A DNA stretch of 51,215 nucleotides from Planctomycetia bacterium (lineage in GTDB: Bacteria; Planctomycetota; Planctomycetia; Pirellulales; PALSA-1355): assembly GCA_016200205.1 (NCBI GenBank), contig JACQFF010000245.1:1-51215 (forward strand), given 5' to 3'. The translations under genes were made by a program, and so were the position numbers. Position 1 is the first letter of the stretch, and each line of letters begins with the position of its first letter. The notes below the pieces were generated by a model. It worked only from the letters and a program-made list of their open reading frames with translations. It searched no databases and was not told the DNA's origin. This document shows positions 18,131-26,455 of the stretch, in pieces.

Positions 18131-19648
18131 ATGGCACAGCCAAAGCTGCGTGTGTTGTTGGACCTTTCAATGGCAGCTCGAGGGTATTGCGGAATCGCGC
18201 AAGACGTGCGGCTGCTCTACAAGACCTTGGCCTCGTGCCCGGATATCGAAGTGACCGGACTCGTTTATCATCCACGCAAGTTTGCGCCGGTGCACAAGTT
18301 TCTTCCACCGGATGCGTCGCGAGGATGCCGCTTGACTAACCAGGCCGTCTTTCTGTGGGCACTTGGCGAGGAGGCCAGCGCCTGGCCGGCTTTCCAACCG
18401 TTCCGAATGGTTCAGAAGCTGCACCGGATGGCAGCGACGATTTGCACTCGGCGCGTGCAATTGGATCGGCTGGACGCGGAGATGCTATGGAACGTCGTTT
18501 GGCGTTTGCTGTTCAACCCCACGCTGTCGCCGGAAGACAGTTCTCTCGTGCAGAACGGCAAGTTCCTCTTGTCAAACCTTTCCGACGGGATGATTTACGC
18601 GCGTGCGCTAACGAACCGGCGGCCGTTCACGCTCGATACCCGCGGGTACGATTTTTTGATCGTGGAGGGACCGCGGCCGTTTCGCATTAGCCCCGAAACT
18701 CGCCAGATCGTGCGTTACCACGACATGATTCCCATGCTGCAGCCGGACACCATGTCGAATCCCCTGGTCATCCAGTGGCATCACAAGGCAATACGGCAGA
18801 GCCCTGAGGGTGCGTTGTTCGTCTGTAGCTCCGAGCCGACCCGCGACGACTTGACCCGCGTCCACCCCGAACTGTCCGCGCGGAGCGCGACGATTCCCTG
18901 CACGATCTCCGACGCGTATCGGCCCGATCCCGATCCGAACCTGATCCGTTCGATTATTAAAACTCGCTGCTCGGGGGCCGCCGGCGTACCCTCGGCAAAG
19001 CCGCTGGAGGAGAGTTTCCGATACCTCATGTGTGTTTCGACGCTGGAACCGCGCAAGAACTTCGTGAATCTGATCCAGGCGTTCAACGCGCTGAGGCTTC
19101 GCCCCTCGATCAAACAAAGAATTTCGGATCTGAAGCTATTGATCGTGGGCAGCCCGGGCTGGAATCACGAGACGATCCTGGCGTCCATGCGGCAGCCGAT
19201 CGGCCGCGGCGAGCTCGTCCATCTGGAAAAGGTTTCGGCCGAGGAGCTGCGTGTGCTGTACACGCACGCTGAGGCTTTCGTGTTTCCGTCGCATAGCGAG
19301 GGCTTCGGAATGCCGCCGCTGGAGGCGATGTTGTGCGATGCCCCGGTGATCGCTTCCGACATCCCCGCGCATCGCTGGGTGATGGGCGAGGCCGCGCTGT
19401 ACTGTAATCCCTATGACGTGACATCGATCGCGGCGGCCCTCGAACGGCTCGTGGCCTCGGACGAGTCGCTCGCTTTGCGGGGCGAATTGATAGCTCGCGG
19501 CCGCGAACGCCTGAAATCGTATCGCCCCGATCGCTGCGCCCGCCAGTGGTCGGACCTGTTGCATCGCTTGAAGCAGGAACTCGCGGTGGCCAACGCGTTC
19601 AGCCCGGTCAGGCTTTCCAAGACCAGGTTGTTGGAACGAGTTGTCTGA
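18131..19648 (+). CDS. GT4-family glycosyltransferase
   Basis: A 505-residue GT-B enzyme, taken from ATG 18131 (MAQPKLRVLLDLSMA); the frame is open to 18,077 but those residues lack family similarity. The N-terminal domain carries VLLDLSMAARGYCGIAQDVR, and VRYHDMIPMLQP and CSSEPTRDDL follow. The donor domain has CVSTLEPRKNFVNLIQAFN and SEGFGMPPLEAMLCDAPVIASD, the usual GT4 pattern. It is transcribed away from the exporter genes and converges with the next GT4 gene, leaving five bases between stop codons. A role in building the exported glycan is inferred from location; linkage and sugar are unknown. Confidence 0.9.
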   Translation: MAQPKLRVLLDLSMAARGYCGIAQDVRLLYKTLASCPDIEVTGLVYHPRKFAPVHKFLPPDASRGCRLTNQAVFLWALGEEASAWPAFQPFRMVQKLHRMAATICTRRVQLDRLDAEMLWNVVWRLLFNPTLSPEDSSLVQNGKFLLSNLSDGMIYARALTNRRPFTLDTRGYDFLIVEGPRPFRISPETRQIVRYHDMIPMLQPDTMSNPLVIQWHHKAIRQSPEGALFVCSSEPTRDDLTRVHPELSARSATIPCTISDAYRPDPDPNLIRSIIKTRCSGAAGVPSAKPLEESFRYLMCVSTLEPRKNFVNLIQAFNALRLRPSIKQRISDLKLLIVGSPGWNHETILASMRQPIGRGELVHLEKVSAEELRVLYTHAEAFVFPSHSEGFGMPPLEAMLCDAPVIASDIPAHRWVMGEAALYCNPYDVTSIAAALERLVASDESLALRGELIARGRERLKSYRPDRCARQWSDLLHRLKQELAVANAFSPVRLSKTRLLERVV

Positions 19649-19653
19649 CCGCG

Positions 19654-20862
19654 TTATGCGGCGCGCAGCGGCCAGTGGGGTCTGACGTCTGCGGGCGATT
19701 CCGGAGAACCTGCCTGCCGCGGCTGCCGCCTGAATTCCAGACTGCGAAACCGATCCCACTGGTCCATCGCGTGCTCAAAAAACTCGCGGTGAAATCGTTC
19801 CACGCTGAAGCGTGTTGCGTTCTCGCGGCAATCGGTCGATTTGATGCATGCGCCTTCGCGCTCGAAGGTTTCGACGGCCTCGACGACCGCCGCCGGGGTT
19901 TGCTCGGCGAAGAAAACGCCCGTCGGCCGTGGCGAGTCGAGCCCGCGAATTGTTTCCAGCGCGCCCCCTTCGCCGAACGCGATCACCGGCGCGCCGGTGG
20001 CTTGTGCTTCGACCGGGACGATGCCAAAATCCTCGCGCGATGCGAACAGAAACGCCCGGGCTCGCTGAATGTAGTCGCGCAACACCGCATCGCTTTGATA
20101 CCCGAGCAGAGTGACATTGGGCCCGGCTTGGGCCCGCAGTTTTTTCAGTTCCGGCCCATCGCCGATCACGACCAGTTGCTTATCCGGCAATTGCCCGAAT
20201 GCTTCCACCAGCACATCGACTCTTTTGTACGGTACCAGCCGCGAGGCGGTGACGTAGAAATCTTCGCGGTCTTCGCACAGCGGGAAGGCCTCGACGTCGA
20301 CCGGTGGATAAATCACCCGCGATTGGCGGCGATAAGCCTTCCAAATGCGGCGGGCAATGAACTGCGAGTTGGCCACGAACGAATCCACTCCATGCGCGGT
20401 TCGCACATCCCACAATCGCAGCTTGTGCAACATCCATCGGGTGAGCCAGCCCTTGATGCCTCGATCCAGCCCAGCGCCAGCCAGATATTCGTGTTGAACA
20501 TCCCAGGCATAACGCATTGGCGTATGCACGTAGCTGATGTGCAGTTGGTCGGGACCGGTCAGCACGCCCTTGGCCACGCAATGACTGCTGGAGATCACCA
20601 GGTCGTAGCGAGAAAGATCGAGTTGTTCGATGGCCAGCGGCATGAGCGGCAGATAATTGCCGTATTTGCGCTCGACGAAGGGAAGCCGCTGCAGAAAGCT
20701 GGTGGTGACTTTTTTGCCTGCCAGAAAATCGCGATCGGCGGCTCCCAGACATTCCAGCAAGCTAAACACGTCGGCGCTGGGAAACATCGCCAGCAGTTGT
20801 TCGACCACGCGCTCCGACCCGGCATAGGTCACAAACCAGTCGTGGACAATCGCGACTCGCAA
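19654..20862 (-). CDS. GT4-family glycosyltransferase, mannosyltransferase-like
   Basis: A GT-B glycosyltransferase. The conserved N-terminus is LRVAIVHDWFVTYAGSERV, so I place the start at TTG 20862, with GGGG a few bases upstream; the frame runs on to 21,036 but the added 58 residues look non-coding. Then come ISSSHCVAKG and YVHTPMRYAWD; the donor domain has TASRLVPYKRVDVLVEAF, VVIGDGPEL and SREDFGIVPVEAQATGAPVIAFGEGG. This combination resembles WbaZ-like mannosyltransferases. Sugar specificity is inferred and fits a mannose-based pathway. About 402 residues. It forms a convergent pair with the preceding GT4 gene. Confidence 0.9.
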   Translation of the reverse strand: MRVAIVHDWFVTYAGSERVVEQLLAMFPSADVFSLLECLGAADRDFLAGKKVTTSFLQRLPFVERKYGNYLPLMPLAIEQLDLSRYDLVISSSHCVAKGVLTGPDQLHISYVHTPMRYAWDVQHEYLAGAGLDRGIKGWLTRWMLHKLRLWDVRTAHGVDSFVANSQFIARRIWKAYRRQSRVIYPPVDVEAFPLCEDREDFYVTASRLVPYKRVDVLVEAFGQLPDKQLVVIGDGPELKKLRAQAGPNVTLLGYQSDAVLRDYIQRARAFLFASREDFGIVPVEAQATGAPVIAFGEGGALETIRGLDSPRPTGVFFAEQTPAAVVEAVETFEREGACIKSTDCRENATRFSVERFHREFFEHAMDQWDRFRSLEFRRQPRQAGSPESPADVRPHWPLRAA

Positions 20863-21145
20863 AACCCCGGCCCCAGTCGATGCGCTGTGAATTATGGTGA
20901 ATTCGCGAGTTCTTCGCGGCCGCGGAAACCGCCTGACATCGTCCAAGCAAGCATTTCGCAGGGCCGGGAGATTAACATAACTGGCCGCTCGTGAGAATGG
21001 TGATTTTGCACGCGCAGAAAAGTCCCAGATCGCCACTAACGACTTCGAAACCTCATCGCCGGCCGGGTACCCGTCGATCGCGCCGGCATGTAAAATTCTT
21101 TGGGACCTATCGACAGGCGTTTTTTACCGCTTCGCAGGTGTCAGC

Positions 21146-22399
21146 ATGAATCACTGCTCGATCGATCCGACCAACGACGGTTATGCAAACGCAATTGTCG
21201 ATCGTCGGGTTTTCCTCCAAGGCGCGACAGCGGCAATTGCCGGCGCGGTGCTAGCACCCTCTGGGCAGTCGTCGGCAGCTCCGGCGGCCGGCGCCGAAAT
21301 GCTCATCGCCGGCAAGGATCCGCGGCTCATTGTTCATATTCCCAAGCCGGCCGTGTTCGAAACCCCTGCTGAACTGCTGGCCGGCGCTCGCGTCACGCCG
21401 ACGCCCCTGTTGTTCGTTCGCAACAACCAAGAACCGTCCGAAGCGATCACGATGAAACCGCTGCCTCTGGCCGGCTGGAAAATCGAACTGGCCGGCCTGA
21501 TCGATGGTCCGCAAGCGATCGACGCGGCGGCGTTGAACGGGATGGAGCAAGTCGAGCGCGAAATGGTGTTGCAATGCTCCGGCAACGGCCGCTCACTGTT
21601 TGCCAACACCAAGGGAACGCAGTGGGGACGCGGCGGCATGGGCAACGTCCGCTTCGGCGGCGTGCGGCTCTCGGCGATTCTGGAGCGGCACGGGATCAAG
21701 ATCAAGCCCGAGGCCAAGTATCTCACCGCCGAAGGCAAAGATGAGCCCGCTCCCGGCGAGCAAGATTTCGAGCACAGCATTCCCGTCGACGAGGCGTTGC
21801 AAAAATCACTGCTCGCATTGCGACTGGGCGGCGAACCGCTGCCGGCGATTCACGGCGGGCCGGTGCGCCTGGTCACTCCCGGGTACTACGGCACGATGCA
21901 CGTGAAATGGGTCACTCGGTTGCGATTCGACAGCAAGGAAAGCGATCACAGCAGCCAGATTCCACATTACCGCACGCCGCGCGTGCCGATCAAGCCGGGC
22001 GAGGCGTTCACGGCCACGTATGAAAACAGCGAGCCCAACTGGCCGATGAAAATCAAATGCGTCGTGCTCTCGCCAGCGTCCGGAGCGGCGCTTCCCGCCG
22101 GCGAAGTTCCCGTGACCGGTGCCGCTTTCAACGACGGCGAAGCGCGGATCGAAACCGTGCTGGTTTCGATCGATCAGGGCCGCACCTGGCGGCGGGCGCA
22201 ATTGGAAGTGCCCGATAGTCCTTACGCCTGGTATCGCTGGACGGCGCGGGTCAGAGTGTCGCCAATGACAAAGCAGATCTGGGCGCGGGCCATCGACGCG
22301 CTGGGCCGCAGCCAGCCGCTGGACGGCGCGATCCACTGGAATCCGTCGGGCTATACCTGGAACGGCGTGGAAAAGATCGACGTGAAAGTTCGGGTCTAA
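21146..22399 (+). CDS. Sulfite-oxidase-like molybdopterin oxidoreductase
   Basis: A 417-residue exported molybdoenzyme of the sulfite oxidase/SoxC family. A Tat signal covers the N-terminus (DRRVFLQG at 19-26, then a hydrophobic stretch). The molybdenum-coordinating cysteine is probably Cys144 in MVLQCSGNGRS. The C-terminal part, from about 290, fits the Mo-cofactor dimerisation domain (immunoglobulin-like). No haem domain is fused, as in SorA/SoxC, so it needs an outside electron acceptor; none is encoded beside it. The start ATG 21146 has AGGTG six bases upstream. Its 3' end overlaps the convergent enolase-like gene by four bases. Sulfite oxidation is the best guess, but the family also contains enzymes with other substrates. 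Confidence 0.9.
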   Translation: MNHCSIDPTNDGYANAIVDRRVFLQGATAAIAGAVLAPSGQSSAAPAAGAEMLIAGKDPRLIVHIPKPAVFETPAELLAGARVTPTPLLFVRNNQEPSEAITMKPLPLAGWKIELAGLIDGPQAIDAAALNGMEQVEREMVLQCSGNGRSLFANTKGTQWGRGGMGNVRFGGVRLSAILERHGIKIKPEAKYLTAEGKDEPAPGEQDFEHSIPVDEALQKSLLALRLGGEPLPAIHGGPVRLVTPGYYGTMHVKWVTRLRFDSKESDHSSQIPHYRTPRVPIKPGEAFTATYENSEPNWPMKIKCVVLSPASGAALPAGEVPVTGAAFNDGEARIETVLVSIDQGRTWRRAQLEVPDSPYAWYRWTARVRVSPMTKQIWARAIDALGRSQPLDGAIHWNPSGYTWNGVEKIDVKVRV

Positions 22400-23664
22400 T
22401 CAAGCTCCTCGGCGATCCGTAACAATTGGTTGTACTTGGCCAGCCGTTCGCTGCGCACGATTGAGCCGATCTTGATCAGATCGGCCGCCGCGGCCACCGC
22501 CAGGTCGGCGATGGTCGTATCTTCCGTTTCGCCGCTGCGGGCGGAAACAACATAACTGTAGCCATGTCTTCGCGCAAGTGAGATCGTTTCGAGCGTTTCG
22601 GTCAACGTGCCGATCTGGTTGACCTTGATGAGCACGCTATTGCCGGCGCCGAGTTGGATGCCACGCTCGAGCCGCGCCGCGTTGGTGGCGAACAGGTCAT
22701 CGCCCACCAGGCGGACCTCTTTGCCTAACCGCGTGGTCAATTGCTGCCAGCCGCTCCAGTCGTCTTCGGCCAGGCCGTCTTCGATGCTCGTGATCGGAAA
22801 CCGCTCGACGAGCGCTTCGAGATGATCGATCATCTCATCGCTCGTGAGCCGCTGTTGGCCGGTTGCAGAGAGCCGGTAATGTGCACCATCGAAAAAATGC
22901 GTGCTGGCCACGTCCACCGCCATCGTCACGTCGCGCCCGGGATCGAGGCCGGCGGCCTCGATCGCGCGGACCACGAATTCGGCGGCCTGGCCATTGCTCT
23001 GCAAACGTGGACCGTAACCCCCTTCGCCTCCCACCAGCCGGCCTTCAAAGCCCGCCGCCGTCAACAGGTCGCCAAGCCGGTGATAAATGCGGACGGCCCA
23101 CTCCAAACCGATCGCGAGATTTTCCGCGCCGACGGGCATGATCAAAAAATCCTGGAAATCGAGATTGCCGCCCGCATGCAATCCGCCGGAAATCATGTTG
23201 ATCATCGGCAACGGCATCCGCGGTTGCGGCGCCCGAGCATCCAATTGCCCGAAAACATCATTCAAGTGGCGGTACAGCGGGACGCTCTTGGCCGCCGCGC
23301 CCGCATGCGCGGCAGCCAACGAAACGGCCAACAGCGCATTGGCGCCCAGCCTGGTCTTCCGAGGCGAATCGTCCAATGCGAGCAATCGCGCATCGAGCGT
23401 TCGTTGATCCGCGGGATCGAGCCCCAATACGGCCGGCGCGATCGTGTCGCGGACATGCGCGACCGCCTGCAACACGCCCCGCCCGTTGTAGCGTGCCGCC
23501 GCCGCGTCGCGCAGCTCGCAAGCTTCCGCCGCGCCGGTGCTGGCGCCGGAAGGCACGATCGCGCGGCCCCAGGCCCCGCCCTTGGTATGCACTTCCGCTT
23601 CGACCGTCGGATTGCCCCGGCTGTCGAGCACCTCGCGAGCAACGACTTTGTTGATCGTCTTCAT
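22396..23664 (-). CDS. Divergent enolase paralogue
   Basis: A 422-residue enolase-superfamily protein with full enolase length and fold. Retained residues include Ser41-Ser42-type loop SGASTG (39-44), His163, Glu214 (GGEGGYGP), metal ligands Asp251, Glu295 and Asp322, and catalytic Lys347 (LIKVNQIGT). Two substrate-site positions differ from classical enolase: the SHRSGETED loop reads SARSGETED (Ala375, codon GCC at 22,540-22,542), and the usual QEF reads QDF (Asp172). NGGxHADN is changed to SGGLHAGGN. It may be a slow enolase, or act on a different acid. It follows the APH-type kinase gene by seven bases and is probably co-transcribed. It should not be assumed to be the housekeeping enolase. 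Confidence 0.85.
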   Translation of the reverse strand: MKTINKVVAREVLDSRGNPTVEAEVHTKGGAWGRAIVPSGASTGAAEACELRDAAAARYNGRGVLQAVAHVRDTIAPAVLGLDPADQRTLDARLLALDDSPRKTRLGANALLAVSLAAAHAGAAAKSVPLYRHLNDVFGQLDARAPQPRMPLPMINMISGGLHAGGNLDFQDFLIMPVGAENLAIGLEWAVRIYHRLGDLLTAAGFEGRLVGGEGGYGPRLQSNGQAAEFVVRAIEAAGLDPGRDVTMAVDVASTHFFDGAHYRLSATGQQRLTSDEMIDHLEALVERFPITSIEDGLAEDDWSGWQQLTTRLGKEVRLVGDDLFATNAARLERGIQLGAGNSVLIKVNQIGTLTETLETISLARRHGYSYVVSARSGETEDTTIADLAVAAAADLIKIGSIVRSERLAKYNQLLRIAEELD

Positions 23665-23671
23665 AACATTG

Positions 23672-24745
23672 TCAGGTTGGCTCGCGGAAACAGTCTTCGC
23701 ACAGCGCGATTACGTCGGGCCAGGTTCGCGGCCGCGAGCTGAAGATCTCACGACATAGGCCGCGCACTAGATCGCGGCGGCGCGGATCGACTAGATAATC
23801 GACAGGACTCTTGCCGTCCAGCCGGGCCCAAGCGCAGCCGGCGAAATGCTGCGCGCCGCGAGCCCACAACCGCGAAAGGTCCCCGATCCCAATCCTGGGT
23901 CCGAGCACGTCGCAATAGATCTTACAGAACACCTTGCTCAAATCCAGGTAGGCGGCGTGCCGCGGAATGTTGTGGCAGGCCTTCAGCACCAAATGACTGA
24001 GAAAAAAGCCCAGATCAAAAGCCGGATCACCGTAATGGCCGGTTTCGAAGTCGACCATCATCAATCCGCCCGAAAACACGAGCAAATTCTTGGGACTGAA
24101 ATCGGCGTGCACTAGCGAACACGGATGTTGGGCCAGTGAGTCGATCAATCGCTGCAATTCTCCACGCATCTCGGGATGCGCTTCGGCCAGCGTGCGATAA
24201 TAGGGATCGATGCGGAGCTGATCGAACAGCGTGCAATCGCCAATTTGCTCGGCGATGACCGGATCGAGCCAGCTCAGAGCGTGCAAAGTGCCCAACAGCC
24301 GCCCGCAAGCCGCCGCGACGCGCGGATCGAGCCGGCCTGCCAGGAGATCTTGTTTCCAGACCGTGTTGGGGCGCGGCGCCGCCGACATCGCGAACAGGTG
24401 ATTCTCGCGATCTTCGAACAAGATTTGCGGCGTTTGGGCGAGGGGAGCATCGGCAGGACATTCCGACCGCTCGGTAGCCGATTTGAGCAAACGCGTGCAG
24501 ATCGCCAGCACTTCGGCTTCGCGCCAAACCCGTTCCACGCTCGCCCACCAGGCGTGCCTGGTGCGCAACTGCGCTCGGGCTTGTTTGAGTACAAATTCCG
24601 CTCCGGGATGCTCGGGCCGGTCGACCAAAAGGACCATGTTCGACACGCCGCCGGAGAGTTCCCGCACGTGCACCGTTTCGCGCGGCCCAATGCGTCCGGT
24701 CTCGCGCAGATAGGCTTCGGCTGATTGCTCGTCGATCGACCGCAT
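23672..24745 (-). CDS. APH-type small-molecule kinase
   Basis: A 357-residue aminoglycoside-phosphotransferase-fold protein from ATG 24745. It shows an N-lobe lysine (Lys54 in FVLKQA), the catalytic loop HADFSPKN (213-220; Asp215, Asn220) and the metal-binding VDFETGHYGDPAFDLG (from 231; Asp232). This family phosphorylates hydroxyls of small molecules such as choline, homoserine, methylthioribose, sugars and aminoglycosides, and substrate cannot be read from sequence alone. A resistance role is not implied. It is paired with an enolase paralogue seven bases downstream, which suggests that the two act on successive metabolites. Residues upstream of ATG 24745 in the same frame lack support. Confidence 0.86.
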   Translation of the reverse strand: MRSIDEQSAEAYLRETGRIGPRETVHVRELSGGVSNMVLLVDRPEHPGAEFVLKQARAQLRTRHAWWASVERVWREAEVLAICTRLLKSATERSECPADAPLAQTPQILFEDRENHLFAMSAAPRPNTVWKQDLLAGRLDPRVAAACGRLLGTLHALSWLDPVIAEQIGDCTLFDQLRIDPYYRTLAEAHPEMRGELQRLIDSLAQHPCSLVHADFSPKNLLVFSGGLMMVDFETGHYGDPAFDLGFFLSHLVLKACHNIPRHAAYLDLSKVFCKIYCDVLGPRIGIGDLSRLWARGAQHFAGCAWARLDGKSPVDYLVDPRRRDLVRGLCREIFSSRPRTWPDVIALCEDCFREPT

Positions 24746-24793
24746 GAGGCCAATATCGCCCCTGGCGCGTGCGGTGGTCAAGCGGCCGGACGA

Positions 24794-26455
24794 CTACTTG
24801 CTGGCCGCTTCGGCCTCGTCCTTGTCGATCAATCCATCGCGATTCGCGTCGAGCTTTTGAAAAGCTTCCAACGGGCCGACGAATTCCTGCGGGCTCAGGT
24901 CGCCGTCGTTGTTGCGATCCATTTTGCGAAACCAGAGGGGACCGCTGGCGTTGGCCTTGGCCGTGGAACGCACCGCCCGGTTCGGCATCACGCTGGCGTC
25001 GGTCTCGACTCGGCCCACGCCGCGCACGAGCTTGAAATGGATGCGCTGCGGGATCTCGTCTCCATTGAGCGTGCCGTCGGCGTTCTTGTCATAGACGGCC
25101 AGAATATCTTTCGCGCTGCGCAGTTCACGCGCCGAAAGCACGCCGTCGGAATCGGAATCGAGCATCGTGAACAAGTCCTGTCCAAAGTCCCTGACTTCCA
25201 ACAGCAGGCGGACAGCCGCGGCCGCGTTCTGGCGATCGACGTAGGGGGTGAATTCGCCTTTGACCACCTTGCCGTCGCCGTCGACATCCATTGCGGCGAA
25301 CGCGGCGGCGGTGATGTTGTTCTGCTGCGCCTCGTTGAGATCGATGTAGCCGTTGTTGTCGCGGTCCGCCGTGCGGAAATTGCCGGCGTCGGTTTGCCGC
25401 GGATCGTGGTTATCGCGCTCGAAATTGATTTCGACTTCCCCGCCTTTCACCTCGTAACCGTCCAGAAGCGTTTTGCGCACGCGGAATTCGGCGGTGGAGG
25501 AAAGGCGTTGCCGATTGCGGCTTGCGGCGGCCCGCGCCTGGCCAAGCGCGAAGGGCAATTCCAAATCCGCCCTTCGATCGGCGAATTTCAAAAGCTCCTC
25601 GCGTTCCAGTGTCCCGTCTCCGTTGCCGTCGAGCTGGCCCATCACCGCCAGCGGCAAGCTGATCTCGATGCCCGGCGCGCTGCTGGTCAGCCGGCCGTCA
25701 TGATTGTGGTCATAGCGCTTCAAGAGCCCGTCGGCGATATCGGCGGGCGTGGTGAACGAAGTCACGAGCAGGACGGGAATATCGTCCTGGCTGACGGCGC
25801 GTTCGGCGCCATTGGGATCGGCGGCGGCCGCAATCGCATTCGGATCCAGAATCAATTCCCTCGGCGTGATCACCAGGTCGTCGTCGAAATCACGTTGTCG
25901 CAACTGCCGTTCCGCGTCGTTCAGCTCGTTGGCCGAAAGCTGCTGGTCGTGATCGGTGTCCAGGAGCGGAAACAGCGCCAGAGACGAACCCTGCGTAATC
26001 AACGCTCGGCGGCGAACCGAAAATGGCGGCACGGTTTTTTCGGCGTAGGCCAAGAGCGCCTGGCGATCGACCTTGCCGTCCGCACCGGCGGTCAAAGCAG
26101 AATCTTTGGTCCCCGATTTCGGCAGATCGTGCCGCATGTCGCCGTGCATGTCGGCCACGATTCGCTCCGCCTGGGTCAGGCTGATGCGTCCCTGGCGGTC
26201 ACGATCCTCTTGGGCGAACAACTCGTCGAATCGCTGCCGCCAAACCTCGCGAAACGGCTTGCCGTCGACTGTGATCCGCAGCCGCACGAGCAGGGGCCGC
26301 ATCGGACCGAGGAACACGATGTCCTGAACGTCCGTTGGCGGCAGCGAGCTGGGCTTGACGATCTCCGCGGGGTCGCTGGCGCGCGCGAGACGAGCCGCCG
26401 AGCAGTGGAACACCGGGCCGATGACTAGTAGCACCAGCCCAAAGGCCGCCTTCAT
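24794..26455 (-). CDS. Secreted multi-EF-hand calcium-binding protein
   Basis: A 553-residue exported protein made largely of EF-hand-like loops. A signal peptide covers about residues 1-21. Good loops occur near 166 (DTDHDQQLSANE), 249 (DHNHDGRL), 276 (DGNGDGTLEREE), 364 (DRDNNGYIDLNE), 390 (DVDGDGKVVKGE), 433 (DSDSDGVLSARE), 456 (DKNADGTLNGDE), 513 (DRNNDGDLSPQE) and 536 (DANRDGLIDKDE), with weaker ones near 84 and 124. It probably binds several calcium ions outside the cytoplasm. Its ATG overlaps the stop codon of the upstream DUF1501 gene (ATGA, 26452-26455), so it is co-expressed with DUF1501 and DUF1549. Direct role unknown. Confidence 0.92.
   Translation of the reverse strand: MKAAFGLVLLVIGPVFHCSAARLARASDPAEIVKPSSLPPTDVQDIVFLGPMRPLLVRLRITVDGKPFREVWRQRFDELFAQEDRDRQGRISLTQAERIVADMHGDMRHDLPKSGTKDSALTAGADGKVDRQALLAYAEKTVPPFSVRRRALITQGSSLALFPLLDTDHDQQLSANELNDAERQLRQRDFDDDLVITPRELILDPNAIAAAADPNGAERAVSQDDIPVLLVTSFTTPADIADGLLKRYDHNHDGRLTSSAPGIEISLPLAVMGQLDGNGDGTLEREELLKFADRRADLELPFALGQARAAASRNRQRLSSTAEFRVRKTLLDGYEVKGGEVEINFERDNHDPRQTDAGNFRTADRDNNGYIDLNEAQQNNITAAAFAAMDVDGDGKVVKGEFTPYVDRQNAAAAVRLLLEVRDFGQDLFTMLDSDSDGVLSARELRSAKDILAVYDKNADGTLNGDEIPQRIHFKLVRGVGRVETDASVMPNRAVRSTAKANASGPLWFRKMDRNNDGDLSPQEFVGPLEAFQKLDANRDGLIDKDEAEAASK

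Noticed and set aside
23672-24745. Reading the APH-type kinase as an antibiotic-resistance gene
   Set aside because: The fold is shared by many metabolic kinases, and the linkage to an enolase paralogue points to metabolism instead.
24725-26428. Plus-strand open frame of 567 codons opposite the EF-hand gene
   Set aside because: The opposite strand has clear calcium loops and a signal peptide; this frame is a GC-rich shadow.
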